64,000 nucleotides of DNA from Ardenticatenaceae bacterium (GTDB taxonomy: Bacteria > Chloroflexota > Anaerolineae > Promineifilales > Promineifilaceae). The notes below the pieces were generated by a model. The model ran no database searches, was not told the DNA's origin, and saw only the letters and a program-made list of their open reading frames with translations. Both the position numbers and the translations under genes were made by a program. The stretch lies in contig JACKCD010000009.1 in NCBI GenBank assembly GCA_020634215.1, forward strand, positions 62,001-126,000, written 5' to 3'. How positions within the stretch are numbered: position 1 is the first letter of the stretch; each line of letters opens with the position of its first letter. This document shows, piece after piece, positions 6,995-16,550 of the stretch.

Positions 6995-9754
6995 CTAGTG
7001 AACAGCGGTTTCATCGTGGCTTACTGCCTTACCCAGAACGTCGCTGAGTTGTTTAATCTTAAAGGGTTTGCGGAGCAGGTAGTTAGCGCCGGCATCAACG
7101 GCCGTTTCCCACTCTTCCTCAATATCAGCCCCCGTCAACAGCACAATCGGCGTTTTAGCAAGCGGTTGTTGCTGTCGAATACGGCGAATGGCGCTCAGCC
7201 CATCCACACGTGGCAAGTGTAGATCCATTAAGATGAGGTCTGGCTGATGCTGGAATGCTTGGGAAACGGCCGTTTCTCCATCTCTGGCAACCAGCAAATC
7301 ATACCCCAGCCGGGGCAGCAACGCGGCCACCGTCTCCACAATGGCAGTATGGTCTTCGCCCAGCAAGATTAACGGCCGTTCGCGTCCCGATAACGTGGTC
7401 AACAGACCGTTATCCCGCCGCCAGGGGAAAATCACCGTAAACCGACTGCCGACACCCGGCACGCTCGAAACTTCCACCTCGCCATTGTGCAGCCGTGCCA
7501 GCCGGTAAACCAGTGCCAACCCCAGCCCCGCACCCCCATGCCGCCGCGACAAACTGCCATCCAACTGCCGGAACAACTGGAATAGCTCCTGGATACCCAC
7601 CTCATCAATCCCAATCCCGGTATCCCAGACCGTTAGTCGCACAAATCTCTCATCCAAAGTTGGCCTAACCTCAACACCCAACTCCCCCATTTCTGGCGTA
7701 AACTTCACCGCATTGTTCAACAAACTAACCAGCAATTGCTGCAACCGCCGCTCATCACCCGCAATGGTCAAGGCTTCAGGCTCCACCGATAGCTGAATTG
7801 TTTGGCCCTTGGCGGCGGCCAGTGCCTGCACAGCCGCCACACTACGCTGGCAAATGGTTGCCACATCCACCTGCTTAAAATCAATCTCCAATTCCCCCGC
7901 TTCAATTTTGGCAATGTCCAGCACCGTATTAATCAAGCCCAAAAGCTGATAGCCACTCTCCTGAATGCGCCCCACAGCGTGAAGCTGTCGTTCATTAAGC
8001 GTTCCAAAAAGCCCTTCTTGTAGCACCTCCGCCTTGCCCAAAATCCCGGTCAGCGGGGTACGCAGCTCATGGCTCATGCTGGCAAGAAATTCGTCTTTCG
8101 CCCGTGCCGCCCGCGCCAGATCCTCGTTCATGGTCTTTAGCTGTTCTTCGCTGTGCTGGATGCTGGCAAACAGCCGGGCATTTTGCAGGCTAATCGCAAT
8201 TTGCCGAGCCACCGTTTGCAAAATATCCACATCAGCCTGGCGAAAGCGGTTTACGTGGCTGTCTTGAACGTCCAGCACGCCAAGCAGTCGGTCGTGGACG
8301 ACCAAGGGGATGGCAATCTCTGAGGCGGTGCTAGGCAGCAGCTTGTTGGGCAAATAGTAGGGTGAGGCGTGAACGTTGTTGATCATCACCATCTCTTGCT
8401 TTCGTGCCGCCCAGGCAACCACGCTTTGCTCATGGGCAATGGGAATAGCAAACGCTTCATTGAGCAAGGTCTGCCCGACATCGCCAGAACCGGTTTGCAA
8501 AACTAGCGCGTCGTGGTTGTCATCTAACAGAAAAATGTGAACATGGTAGAAGTTAAATTGACGCTGGATGAAAGAAACGGCCGTTTGCATCAGCATCATC
8601 GGCTCCAAAATCATCGTCGTTTGTTCCGACAACGCCGCCGCCCGTCGCAGCAAATTCGTCATCTGAATGCGTTCTTGCTCCGCCTGCTTTCGCTCCGTAA
8701 TATCAACCGCCTGCGCCAAAAGTTGATGCGGCTCATTCAGCCCATCACGCAACAGTACACCTTGCAGCAGCACAAAAACAGTCTGCCCTGTCTTGTTGCG
8801 ATACCGTACCTCCCGCGAAAATTGCCCCACTTGTCCCGACAGCAGCCGCTGCACTTCTGTCTCTACGCTGGGCATATCCCCCGGATGCACCGGCATTGCC
8901 AGCGAATCCTCTAAAAGTTCTGACTCCGAGTAGCCAGAGAGTTCGCAATACGCCTGGTTTACCCGCACACACGTCCGCTTAAGGTCAACAATTGCCATGC
9001 CAATGGGGGCTTCATCAAACAAGAGCCGGAACTGTTTTTCCCGCTGCCCCAGTACCTTTTGCGTTTGCTTCAACCCGGTGATGTCTTGCGCCACGCAGAC
9101 AATGCCTGTCACCAGACCCTGGTCATCCCGAATCACCGAACTGGAGAAAACGATGGGGATTTCTTGCCCTTGGCTGGCAATGTATGCAGCCTCAATGTTC
9201 CGCAGCGGCGCATTTGCCAACAATTCAACCAGGCCAATATCTTGCAGGGGGAAGGTACGGGCGTTGAGGATGCTGCCTAACGGCCGTTCAATCAATTCCT
9301 CTTCTGTGTATCCCAATAGGGCACACGTCGCCGGGTTCACCTCCTGAATACGGCCATTGGGTGCCACCACCATAAACGTGTTGATCATGGACTGAAAAAT
9401 ACTATCTAAATAGGCCGATGATACCCGTGCCTGCTCCAGATTCTGCACCAACGCTTGCACCTGCTCCGACAACCCCGCCAACTCAAACGATGGCTCATTC
9501 TGTAGCCGGTTTAGCGTTTGCTCAATCTGCTGCAAATCAGCAAACTTATTCGTAAATTCAGCTATCAAACGATTGATGAAAAAAACAGCCGCAATTAGCC
9601 CTGCCCCAAACGACAACAGTACCGCCCCCCAAAAACGCCACGACGATGTCTCGCCCAGCAGCAGCCCCAATACGCCTACCAACAGCGGCCAGGGCCAAGT
9701 ATATTTCAGCACATACGCGATTAGCCGATTTCTCTGTGTGTCCATGATTACCAC
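6995..9754 (-). CDS. Membrane hybrid sensor histidine kinase (TM-PAS-PAS-GAF-HisKA-HATPase-REC)
   Basis: 919 aa. Two membrane helices (residues about 20-62) anchor it, followed by a coiled stretch. PAS1 is at about 115-230 and PAS2 at about 238-355, each followed by PAC-like segments (VCVAQDITGLKQTQ and AQAVDITERKQAEQ). A GAF domain spans about 372-530 (EQSVVAWAARKQEM, PLVVHDRLLGVLDVQ). HisKA has its His near 561 in MSHELRTPLTG, followed by the HATPase with NNAVKFTPEMGE and WDTGIGIDE. The C-terminal receiver has phosphoacceptor Asp near 842 (LILMDLHLPRVDG). The signal is unknown. First gene of a two-gene operon with the REC-kinase downstream. The start at 9754 (MVIMD) could also be the ATG three codons later. 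Confidence 0.92.
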   Translation of the reverse strand: MVIMDTQRNRLIAYVLKYTWPWPLLVGVLGLLLGETSSWRFWGAVLLSFGAGLIAAVFFINRLIAEFTNKFADLQQIEQTLNRLQNEPSFELAGLSEQVQALVQNLEQARVSSAYLDSIFQSMINTFMVVAPNGRIQEVNPATCALLGYTEEELIERPLGSILNARTFPLQDIGLVELLANAPLRNIEAAYIASQGQEIPIVFSSSVIRDDQGLVTGIVCVAQDITGLKQTQKVLGQREKQFRLLFDEAPIGMAIVDLKRTCVRVNQAYCELSGYSESELLEDSLAMPVHPGDMPSVETEVQRLLSGQVGQFSREVRYRNKTGQTVFVLLQGVLLRDGLNEPHQLLAQAVDITERKQAEQERIQMTNLLRRAAALSEQTTMILEPMMLMQTAVSFIQRQFNFYHVHIFLLDDNHDALVLQTGSGDVGQTLLNEAFAIPIAHEQSVVAWAARKQEMVMINNVHASPYYLPNKLLPSTASEIAIPLVVHDRLLGVLDVQDSHVNRFRQADVDILQTVARQIAISLQNARLFASIQHSEEQLKTMNEDLARAARAKDEFLASMSHELRTPLTGILGKAEVLQEGLFGTLNERQLHAVGRIQESGYQLLGLINTVLDIAKIEAGELEIDFKQVDVATICQRSVAAVQALAAAKGQTIQLSVEPEALTIAGDERRLQQLLVSLLNNAVKFTPEMGELGVEVRPTLDERFVRLTVWDTGIGIDEVGIQELFQLFRQLDGSLSRRHGGAGLGLALVYRLARLHNGEVEVSSVPGVGSRFTVIFPWRRDNGLLTTLSGRERPLILLGEDHTAIVETVAALLPRLGYDLLVARDGETAVSQAFQHQPDLILMDLHLPRVDGLSAIRRIRQQQPLAKTPIVLLTGADIEEEWETAVDAGANYLLRKPFKIKQLSDVLGKAVSHDETAVH

Positions 9755-9848
9755 GATGTGGCGGTTCTGCCAGGTATCGGCTACCCGTGTGCCGCTCCCT
9801 AGGAACCGCTTGCAAACCCGGAAAGTAAACTAGCAAGCTGCTGGAACG

Positions 9849-10637
9849 CTAAAACAGACGTGCCTGCTGCCAAATTTGAATACTACTTTCCGGCAGCCCT
9901 ACAATGCGCTTAAACCGATTACACGTTGCCGGTGAATAACCAGCATAATCGTTATTGAAAAAACCGTAAATACGCTTTATGTCCTGCTGCATGGGTACAA
10001 TTTGCTGCCACCAGGCCACCAAGTCATCGGTTTTGTCAATCAGTTCCCGGTCTTTGGTGGCAAATTGGCCGTGTGGGCCAATAAAGCGCAGGTATAGGAA
10101 ATCGGTGGTGCGATGAATGCGCTTTTCCAAATGGATGTAGTCGGTGGCACACCAGCAAATGTTGTGTTTGGCGAGCAAAACGGCCGTTTCTTCCCCCTCC
10201 CACGACCGATGGCGAAACTCCACCGCAAACCGCACCTCGGCCGGTAACTGACGCAGCAGATGCGCCAACTTAGGTCGCTGCGAGGCATCAAACGACGGCG
10301 GGAATTGCAGCAAAACCGCCCCCAGGTTGTCGCCCAAGCATTGCATCCGCTCAACAAAGGCCAAAATATCGGCCGTTGTCACCTCCAAATCCAACTCATG
10401 GGTGAACACTCGCGGCACCTTGGGGCAAATCTGAAACCCCTCCGGCACCATCTGCCCCCAGCGCACTACCCTGTCTAGCGGTGGTGTGCCGTAAAATGTC
10501 GAGTCCATCTCCACCGCCCCAAACCGCTCAGCATAATAAGGCAAATAGTAACGCGAAGCTAGTCCGTCAGGGTAGAACACCCCCTGCCACTGCGCGTAGC
10601 TGTACCCCATTGTGCCCAAATACCATACAGGTTCCAT
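9849..10637 (-). CDS. DUF72 (YecE-like) TIM-barrel protein
   Basis: 262 aa, full length for DUF72. Diagnostic segments are LGTMGYSYAQWQGVFYP at the N-terminus, FGAVEMDSTFYGTPP, FQICPKVPRVFTH, LGAVLLQFPPSF, FAVEFRHRSW and YGFFNNDYAGYSPATC at the end. The family adopts a xylose-isomerase-like TIM barrel with a conserved metal-site-like pocket, but the reaction is unknown. It ends about 94 nt before the kinase cassette, and ftsK follows upstream on the same strand with a gap of about 40 nt. Confidence 0.9.
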   Translation of the reverse strand: MEPVWYLGTMGYSYAQWQGVFYPDGLASRYYLPYYAERFGAVEMDSTFYGTPPLDRVVRWGQMVPEGFQICPKVPRVFTHELDLEVTTADILAFVERMQCLGDNLGAVLLQFPPSFDASQRPKLAHLLRQLPAEVRFAVEFRHRSWEGEETAVLLAKHNICWCATDYIHLEKRIHRTTDFLYLRFIGPHGQFATKDRELIDKTDDLVAWWQQIVPMQQDIKRIYGFFNNDYAGYSPATCNRFKRIVGLPESSIQIWQQARLF

Positions 10638-10679
10638 GCCTGTATTATACCTGTTTTCCCCACACGAGAATGAGTTGTC

Positions 10680-12875
10680 TTACTCTTGGTCCGCCAAGAA
10701 ATCTTCCAGTGGCGTATCCCCTTCTTCCACCAGCGAACGGCGTGTTTTACCCCCTTGCTTGGGGTCATCCACCAGCCCCATTTCGTGCAGCGTCTCCATC
10801 AGCCGTGCTGCCCGTGGATACCCCAACCGCAGCCGCCGCTGCAAAAACGAGGTAGACAGGTAATCTTGCTTTTGCGCCAACTCAATGGCCGCCTCCAGCA
10901 GCATGTCGGTTTCATCCAGCAGAGCATGTTTGGCAATGAGCGTTTCCCAGGGGGGGGCATTGGTTTCCGGCGGGGGAACTGTCTGTTGCCAAAACGCCAC
11001 AATCTGCTCAATTTCGCCGTCGCTGGCAAATACCCCTTGAATTCGTGCCGGCGCACTGGCTTCAGGCGAAAGAAAGAGCATGTCCCCTTTGCCCAGAAGC
11101 TGCTCCGCCCCCACGCTGTCCAGAATGACGCGGGAATCAATGCCAGAAGCAACGGAAAAAGAAATACGGGCGGGAAAGTTGGCCTTGATTAACCCGGTGA
11201 TAACATCGGTTGACGGCCGCTGTGTTGCCACCACTAAATGGATCCCCGTCGCCCGCGCCATCTGCGCCAAACGGCATAGCGTTCGCTCCACATCGCCAGG
11301 ATAAGTGTGCATCAGGTCAGCCAGTTCATCAATAAAGACGGCCATGTAGGGAAGCTGGGTTCCCTTGCTTGCCTTGCGGTTATAGCTGCTCAGGTTGCGT
11401 GCCCCGGTTTTGGTAAATAATTCATAGCGGCGATCCATTTCGGCCGTTAGCCAGCGCAGCACCCCCACAGCGCGGTCAGCCTCCACTTCCACATTGCCAA
11501 TCATGTGGGGCAGGCCGTTGAAGCGAATGAGTTCCACTTTTTTGGGGTCAATCATGACCAGTTTGAGCTTTTCTGGTGGGTTATTAAAGACCAAACAAGC
11601 TACCAAGGCGTTGATGCAAACCGATTTACCAGAGCCAGTGGTACCAGCTATGAGCAGGTGGGGCAGCTTGGCTAAATCAATGGCAACAGGGTCGCCAGAA
11701 ACGTCCCGCCCCAAGGCCACCGCCAGCGGCGATTTGAGCTTGAGGAAGGAGCGGTCGGTGACGGTGGTTCGCAGCCGCACGGCGGCCACGCTTTCATTGG
11801 GGACTTCGATACCCACTACGCCACGCCCTGGCACGGGGGATTGGACGCGCAGGCGGGGGGTGGCGAGAGCTAGGGCTAGGTCGCGCTGAATGGCGCGAAT
11901 TTGGCCGACACGCACTTTTTGCTCGCGCACGGTGCCATCGGGCATTTGCTGGTGGGAATAGCCAGGAACAACGCCAAATTGGGTGACGGCTGGGCCACGG
12001 CGAATTTCACTGTCGGGAATGGTGGCTGGCAGGCCAAAATCAGTCAGGGTTTGCTCGATGATCTGCTTTTTCTGCTGAACTTCGGCGGGGTTGGCAGCGG
12101 TGGCTTGCTCTTTGTCGAGCAGGGAAAGGGGGGGCAGACGTTTGCTGCGCCGGCCGACTGGCTCATCTCCACCTTTATCTTCTTCCTCATCCTCTTCAAC
12201 GATGACGGGCACGGGGACGGGAATGGGAATGGGAGCGCGCGAGGGAGGGGAAACGGCCGTTACTTGCGGCTGGGGTGTCATCTCTTCACCCCAATTTTCC
12301 AGCCAGTCAGCCAGCCGATAAAGCCCTTCCAGGAAATCTAACCACCGATATTGGGTCAGCAAGGCCATTCCCCAGATAAAAAATGAAAGGTAGATCAGTC
12401 CAGTGAGTAATGGGCCAAGAAAATCAAGCAGCGGGGCGGCTAATGCCCAGCCAAACAGCCCCCCACCAGAGCCACGATAGGCATCTGCGAGGGTATAATT
12501 GCCCCACTGATGGCTGAGTGGCAGCAATGCCAGCAGCGCCATCTCAAACCCTACAATTTGGCTTGGTTCAACGGAATACGGCCGTTCGATGCGCCGCAAC
12601 GCCAAATGAACGCCGACAGCACCGAGCGAGAACAGGAGGGGAAAAATGCCCCAGCCAAAGGCTTGGCGCAAAAACTTGCTTGGCACCACTACCCAGTTGG
12701 TGGTAATGAGTCCGATAAGCCCAAGAACGGTAACAAGGGCAAAGAGAAACAAAAAAATCCCGGCAAGTTCAACTCGCCAGGGAATTAACTGATCAATGAT
12801 ATATTCATCCGGCGTTTTAGGCGGCGCGGGTTCCGGCTTACGGGAACGGGATGGGGTTGATTGACGGCGGGCCAT
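10680..12875 (-). CDS. ftsK: DNA translocase FtsK/SpoIIIE
   Basis: Septum-located motor that pumps chromosome ends into daughter cells. 731 aa. The N-terminal membrane domain (about 35-190) has four hydrophobic segments. A charged, low-complexity linker (including a run of Asp/Glu near 235) follows. The alpha-beta motor has Walker A AGTTGSGKSVCINAL near residue 410, Walker B VFIDELADLM and QRPSTDVITG. The C-terminal winged-helix gamma domain (DYLSTSFLQRRLRLGYPRAARL) recognises the polar KOPS-type sequence. Short linker compared with E. coli FtsK; typical SpoIIIE size. It is 17 nt downstream of the S1-domain gene on the same strand, so the two may be co-transcribed. Confidence 0.95.
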   Translation of the reverse strand: MARRQSTPSRSRKPEPAPPKTPDEYIIDQLIPWRVELAGIFLFLFALVTVLGLIGLITTNWVVVPSKFLRQAFGWGIFPLLFSLGAVGVHLALRRIERPYSVEPSQIVGFEMALLALLPLSHQWGNYTLADAYRGSGGGLFGWALAAPLLDFLGPLLTGLIYLSFFIWGMALLTQYRWLDFLEGLYRLADWLENWGEEMTPQPQVTAVSPPSRAPIPIPVPVPVIVEEDEEEDKGGDEPVGRRSKRLPPLSLLDKEQATAANPAEVQQKKQIIEQTLTDFGLPATIPDSEIRRGPAVTQFGVVPGYSHQQMPDGTVREQKVRVGQIRAIQRDLALALATPRLRVQSPVPGRGVVGIEVPNESVAAVRLRTTVTDRSFLKLKSPLAVALGRDVSGDPVAIDLAKLPHLLIAGTTGSGKSVCINALVACLVFNNPPEKLKLVMIDPKKVELIRFNGLPHMIGNVEVEADRAVGVLRWLTAEMDRRYELFTKTGARNLSSYNRKASKGTQLPYMAVFIDELADLMHTYPGDVERTLCRLAQMARATGIHLVVATQRPSTDVITGLIKANFPARISFSVASGIDSRVILDSVGAEQLLGKGDMLFLSPEASAPARIQGVFASDGEIEQIVAFWQQTVPPPETNAPPWETLIAKHALLDETDMLLEAAIELAQKQDYLSTSFLQRRLRLGYPRAARLMETLHEMGLVDDPKQGGKTRRSLVEEGDTPLEDFLADQE

Positions 12876-12892
12876 AGATAAACGGCCGTTTG

Positions 12893-13918
12893 CTACCCCC
12901 GGCTCGCCCCATTCGCCAGCCCACGTAAGCTCAAAGCGAGCCGTTTGCTGGCAGCATCAACTGTCAGCACCCGTGCTGTCACCTTCATGCCCGATTGCAC
13001 AACGTTACGAGGGTGGAGAAATGACCCTTCAGCCAGCTCCGAAATATGGATAAGCCCCTCCAACTCTTCTTCCAATAGCACAAACGCCCCATAGTTAACG
13101 ATGTTGCTTACCACACCTTCAACCAATTGCCCTGCATAATACCGCTGTTCGGCCGTCCGCCACGGGTCTTTCTTGGTGCGCTTCAGGCTCAACGCCACCC
13201 GCTGGTTACGCCGATCTACGTTCAGCACCACTACGCTCACCGTATTGCCCGGCTCCAAAATGTCGCTGGGGTGCAACACCCGGCTCCACGAGAGTTCAGA
13301 GATGTGGATTAATCCTTCAACCCCGCCCAAATCAACAAAAACGCCAAAATTGGTGAGGTTTGTTACCTCACCCTCAATTTGGTCGCCCGTTTTAAGGTAG
13401 GAAAGAAGATTTTCACGCTCTTCAGCCTTCACCTGCGCCGCACGTTCCGACAAAATTAGCCGATTGGTCGCTCGATTGACTTCGATAATTTTGAGCGTCA
13501 GCGTCTTGTCTTGCCACTCTTGCAGTGCCCGCACCCGTTCACGTTCAACATGAAACTGGGGCAGGTCAACCAACTGCGAAGCCGGTACAAAGCCTTGAAT
13601 GCCTTTCCACTGCACCAACAACCCACCTTTGTTGTGGCCTGTTACCGGCAGTTGGAGCTTTTGATCAGACTCGAACATCTCCTGTGCCAGTTCCCACGGA
13701 TCTTCCACTTGCGGCTGACCACCATCAGCCCAGCGAAAACGGCCGTCTAACCGTTCATTCAGCGAATTCCAATTGGTTTCATGCGTATCGGGGGGGGAAA
13801 TTGGTCGGAGGGATTCTTCTTGTTCAAAAAGGGCTGCCCAGTACGAATCATCTGCCTCAGGCCGCCGTGCAGGTCGGTTGTTGGGATTTGAACTCATTTC
13901 CATTACTCTTTGACCCAT
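12893..13918 (-). CDS. S1-domain RNA-binding protein (RpsA-like, three S1 repeats)
   Basis: 341 aa with a disordered acidic N-terminus (about 1-85) and three S1 OB-folds: about 88-165 (WKGIQGFVPASQLVD, degenerate), about 175-250 (GEVTNLTNFGVFVDLGGVEG) and about 260-335 (GVVSNIVNYGAFVLLEEELEG). The second and third have the canonical HISELS/HISELA and RVALSLK/RLALSLRG signatures. It is shorter than the 4-6-domain ribosomal protein S1, so it may be the lineage's S1 or a paralogue that aids initiation or mRNA binding. ATGs at 13918, 13903 and 13897 are possible; AAAGAG favours 13903. A near-consensus promoter lies at 13988-14015. Confidence 0.85.
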   Translation of the reverse strand: MGQRVMEMSSNPNNRPARRPEADDSYWAALFEQEESLRPISPPDTHETNWNSLNERLDGRFRWADGGQPQVEDPWELAQEMFESDQKLQLPVTGHNKGGLLVQWKGIQGFVPASQLVDLPQFHVERERVRALQEWQDKTLTLKIIEVNRATNRLILSERAAQVKAEERENLLSYLKTGDQIEGEVTNLTNFGVFVDLGGVEGLIHISELSWSRVLHPSDILEPGNTVSVVVLNVDRRNQRVALSLKRTKKDPWRTAEQRYYAGQLVEGVVSNIVNYGAFVLLEEELEGLIHISELAEGSFLHPRNVVQSGMKVTARVLTVDAASKRLALSLRGLANGASRG

Positions 13919-13987
13919 GAAAGAAATTGCTTATTGGTATCACAGGATCGATTGCTAACTTTAAATAAAGCTTTTAAGGCAATACTT

Positions 13988-14015
13988 ATTATAGAGGGTG
14001 ATTAAAGTGTGTCAA
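13988..14015 (-). promoter_or_regulatory. Sigma-70-type promoter of the S1-domain gene
   Basis: Read on the minus strand: TTGACA at 14010-14015, a 16-nt spacer, and TATAAT at 13988-13993. The leader to the ATG is about 65 nt. Both hexamers match the consensus exactly. Confidence 0.8.
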
Positions 14016-14047
14016 ATTTAGGTGAAATTTGCCATTTTTGCTCCAAT

Positions 14048-14077
14048 TTGAACAGATGCAGGGTTGTTGCGTATACT
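14048..14077 (+). promoter_or_regulatory. Sigma-70-type promoter of the biotin ligase gene
   Basis: TTGAAC at 14048-14053, an 18-nt spacer, TATACT at 14072-14077. Transcription would begin near 14084, which rules out the longer reading-frame starts upstream and implies a very short leader before the ATG at 14092. Confidence 0.65.
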
Positions 14078-14091
14078 GTAATGTTGAAGAT

Positions 14092-14916
14092 ATGAATGAT
14101 TTGATAACACAAACGGCCGTTTTTCCTCACCTCCACACCCGCTGGCTCGGTCACACCTATCACTATTTCCCCGCGATTGGCTCCACCAACAGCTATCTTA
14201 AAGAGCAGACCACACTGCCGCACGGGACTGTAGCAATTACCGACTTTCAAGCAGCTGGGCGCGGTCGCTTTGACCGGATTTGGCAAGCACCGACCAAATC
14301 TGCCTTGCTCTTTTCTGTTTTGCTTCACCCCAACTGGGAAGCGGAACGGGTGGCCTGGCTGGGAATGGTTGCCGGGTTAGCCGTGTGTGATGCAGTCACA
14401 GCGGTGGCCGGGCTGGAGCCACAGATCAAATGGCCCAATGATGTGATGCTGCGGCAAGGGGAAACTTGGCGTAAGGTGTGTGGCATGTTGGTAGAAGCCG
14501 AGTGGGGGGTTTTGGCAAACGGCCGTTTAGCCAGTGCCATCATTGGTATTGGTCTTAACGTCAACCTAGACTCAGCCGACCTGCCCCCCACCGGCACCAG
14601 CCTGCAACTGGCCGGCGGGCAGCCGGTTGCTCGTCGCCTCCTCCTATGCCATCTGCTGCAACGGCTAGAGTACCGATATGAGGCGGCCGACCGAGGCGAA
14701 TCACCGCAGCGGGATTGGGCAGAGAAGTTGGTGACATTGGGGCAAAGAGTGGTGATAACGGCCGTTCATGCCACCCATCCCCCCATCGAAGGCATTGCCG
14801 AAGCCACCGACCCTTGGGGGCAGCTAATCGTGCGTGATACCAACGGACACATCCACATCGTTGCCGCTGGGGATGTAACGCTGCGTCCAAACAACACAAA
14901 CCACAACAATTTATAA
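14092..14916 (+). CDS. birA: Biotin--[acetyl-CoA-carboxylase] ligase
   Basis: Activates biotin to biotinyl-AMP and attaches it to the biotin carboxyl carrier lysine. 274 aa from the ATG at 14092; the frame remains open to a TTG at 14029, but the predicted promoter overlaps that part. The catalytic domain starts at once (HYFPAIGSTNSYL). It has the adenylate loop AAGRGRFDRIW (a variant of GRGRRGR), IKWPNDVML and IIGIGLNVN, followed by the small SH3-like C-terminal domain. There is no N-terminal winged helix, so it is a monofunctional class I ligase and not a biotin repressor. The downstream small membrane protein gene is separate. Confidence 0.93.
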   Translation: MNDLITQTAVFPHLHTRWLGHTYHYFPAIGSTNSYLKEQTTLPHGTVAITDFQAAGRGRFDRIWQAPTKSALLFSVLLHPNWEAERVAWLGMVAGLAVCDAVTAVAGLEPQIKWPNDVMLRQGETWRKVCGMLVEAEWGVLANGRLASAIIGIGLNVNLDSADLPPTGTSLQLAGGQPVARRLLLCHLLQRLEYRYEAADRGESPQRDWAEKLVTLGQRVVITAVHATHPPIEGIAEATDPWGQLIVRDTNGHIHIVAAGDVTLRPNNTNHNNL

Positions 14917-15006
14917 AAAGCTGGTCGCTCAGGTTGACTTTTTACATAAATGAGGGTAGCCTATCAGTAATGTTTGTCGCCAACACATTCTTTGCGGAGG
15001 TTCATC

Positions 15007-15291
15007 ATGGATGATGAATTAGATGAACTGTTAACAGACGAGGAGCCAGAAACCGAGGCCGACGAAACTGCCGCTTCTTCCAGCACCCTAAGTCAGGATG
15101 AAGAAGATCGGCTACGGCGCATTGCTACCCGCGTCTCCACCTCGCACAATGCACTTGACGAGGGTGGTTCTGGCTCAACCTGGCGCAGTTTTTCCCCCGC
15201 ACAGCGCCTCATTCTCGCTGTTCTCGTCCTGCTAAACATCCTAGTGATCAGTTTCGGCATCTTAGTCGTCACAGGTCGCTTCTCGCTTTAG
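15007..15291 (+). CDS. Small acidic single-pass membrane protein of unknown function
   Basis: 94 aa. GCGGAGG at 14994-15000 fixes the start at the ATG 15007, although the frame is open from 14974. Residues 1-60 are highly acidic and Ser/Thr rich (MDDELDELLTDEEPETEADE), and residues 68-90 form one hydrophobic helix (LILAVLVLLNILVISFGILVV) near the C-terminus, ending in GRFSL. The topology is probably a cytoplasmic acidic tail with the C-terminus outside. I do not recognise the family. A strong terminator follows immediately. Confidence 0.75.
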   Translation: MDDELDELLTDEEPETEADETAASSSTLSQDEEDRLRRIATRVSTSHNALDEGGSGSTWRSFSPAQRLILAVLVLLNILVISFGILVVTGRFSL

Positions 15292-15315
15292 CAGTAGAAC
15301 GCGAAAATCGGGTAA

Positions 15316-15348
15316 AAAAAGAGCGTGCCTCAAAAGGCACGCTCTTTT
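15316..15348. terminator. Bidirectional rho-independent terminator
   Basis: AAAAAGAGCGTGCC (15316-15329), loop TCAAAA, and GGCACGCTCTTTT (15336-15348). The stem has A and T runs on both sides and lies between the convergent small membrane protein and SPFH genes. Confidence 0.92.
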
Positions 15349-15351
15349 CAT

Positions 15352-16536
15352 TTACGGGGTTTCTTCCGTGGTGGCCGGGGGCGTTTCTCCACCCCCACCT
15401 GTCTCCACCGTTGGCACAATCCCTGGTCCTGGTAATACCAGCGTCGGAATCGTCCCCTCCGGCGTAAAGATCAACTTATCCGTCGGATTGATCGCGCTCG
15501 CATTCGCCTGTACCATCAACAATCGCAGATATTCGGGGTTGTCGGTATAAATTTGCGCCAACGCCAACTGCAACGCTACCTCAGCGTTTGCTTTCTCGTT
15601 TGCTGCCGCCGCCAGTGCCTTGTTAATCTCCAAATCCCGCTGCGCCGCCAACAAATCATTCCGCTTTTGTGCCTCAATCTTTGCCTGCTCCGTATCCAGC
15701 CGGGCAATCTCGTTGGCACGCTCAGCCTCAATAATCACCAACTGCGCCTGCAATCGCTGTTGTTCCAACTGCGCCAGCGTAATTTGCTGCCGCGTCTGCT
15801 CCTGAATTCGGCTTTGCTCCACGCGGATTTCACCTTCTTGCCGCGCCTGCTCCGCCGCCGCTTCCGCTTTCGCCTTCAGCTCGTCCTGCGCTGCCTTTTC
15901 TGTGGACAACCGGCTCTGCACAATCTGATCCAGTGCCACCTGCACTTCCGGTGACAAAATCACATCCGGCACCACCAAGTTTTCTACAATCAAGTTTAGC
16001 CGTCCAGTCAAATCATTGAGCTCGGCATCAATACAGGCTCGCAGTTCGTCCCGCGCCGTCCCCACCACGTTGTCGTCAAAGGTACGGTCGCCAATGCAGA
16101 CTTTCATGGACTGCTGCGCCAAATCCTGCACCCGCCCTCGCACCAAATCATCGTTTAAATAGAGATCACGATATTGTGCCCAGCCTGTTCGCAGTAAATC
16201 GCGGTTGTTCAAACCCGGACGGAATACATCACCGCTCACCACCAGTCCTATTCGCTGTTTGTCTTTGGTAATCAGCTCTTCATCGCTTACTTGAAAGGTA
16301 ACGGCTTGTGTCGAAACCCGTTCCAAACGTACAAAGAGACCAAAATCGCTATACACACCAGGCCCAACGACCTCGGTTATCCGTCCCCCTCGGAACTTCA
16401 CGCCTACTTCCTGTTCTTCTACCGTTTGGAAAATGTAGAAAAATTGACCAGCAAAGGACCCAATCAGCCCCAAGGCAATGATGGCGAGGATGGTGATAAT
16501 TAACGGCCGTAAAAACCGACTCGGTACACGCTCCAT
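15352..16536 (-). CDS. SPFH/Band 7 (prohibitin-like) membrane protein
   Basis: 394 aa. An N-terminal membrane anchor (about 10-32, LIITILAIIALGLIGSFAG) is followed by the Band 7 domain (about 38-215: VEEQEVGVKFRGGRITEVVGPGVYSDFG). Then comes a long Ala/Glu/Gln-rich coiled coil (about 215-330), and a Pro/Thr/Gly-rich tail after NPEYLRLLMVQANASAINPTDKLIF. These proteins form ring or cage scaffolds in membranes and organise proteases or lipid domains; a specific partner is not visible. It appears monocistronic, ending at the bidirectional terminator. Confidence 0.88.
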   Translation of the reverse strand: MERVPSRFLRPLIITILAIIALGLIGSFAGQFFYIFQTVEEQEVGVKFRGGRITEVVGPGVYSDFGLFVRLERVSTQAVTFQVSDEELITKDKQRIGLVVSGDVFRPGLNNRDLLRTGWAQYRDLYLNDDLVRGRVQDLAQQSMKVCIGDRTFDDNVVGTARDELRACIDAELNDLTGRLNLIVENLVVPDVILSPEVQVALDQIVQSRLSTEKAAQDELKAKAEAAAEQARQEGEIRVEQSRIQEQTRQQITLAQLEQQRLQAQLVIIEAERANEIARLDTEQAKIEAQKRNDLLAAQRDLEINKALAAAANEKANAEVALQLALAQIYTDNPEYLRLLMVQANASAINPTDKLIFTPEGTIPTLVLPGPGIVPTVETGGGGETPPATTEETP

Positions 16537-16550
16537 AACACACTCCTTAA

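Noticed and set aside
12893..13918. Calling the S1-domain gene rpsA outright
   Set aside because: Only three S1 domains are visible, one degenerate; a paralogue cannot be excluded.
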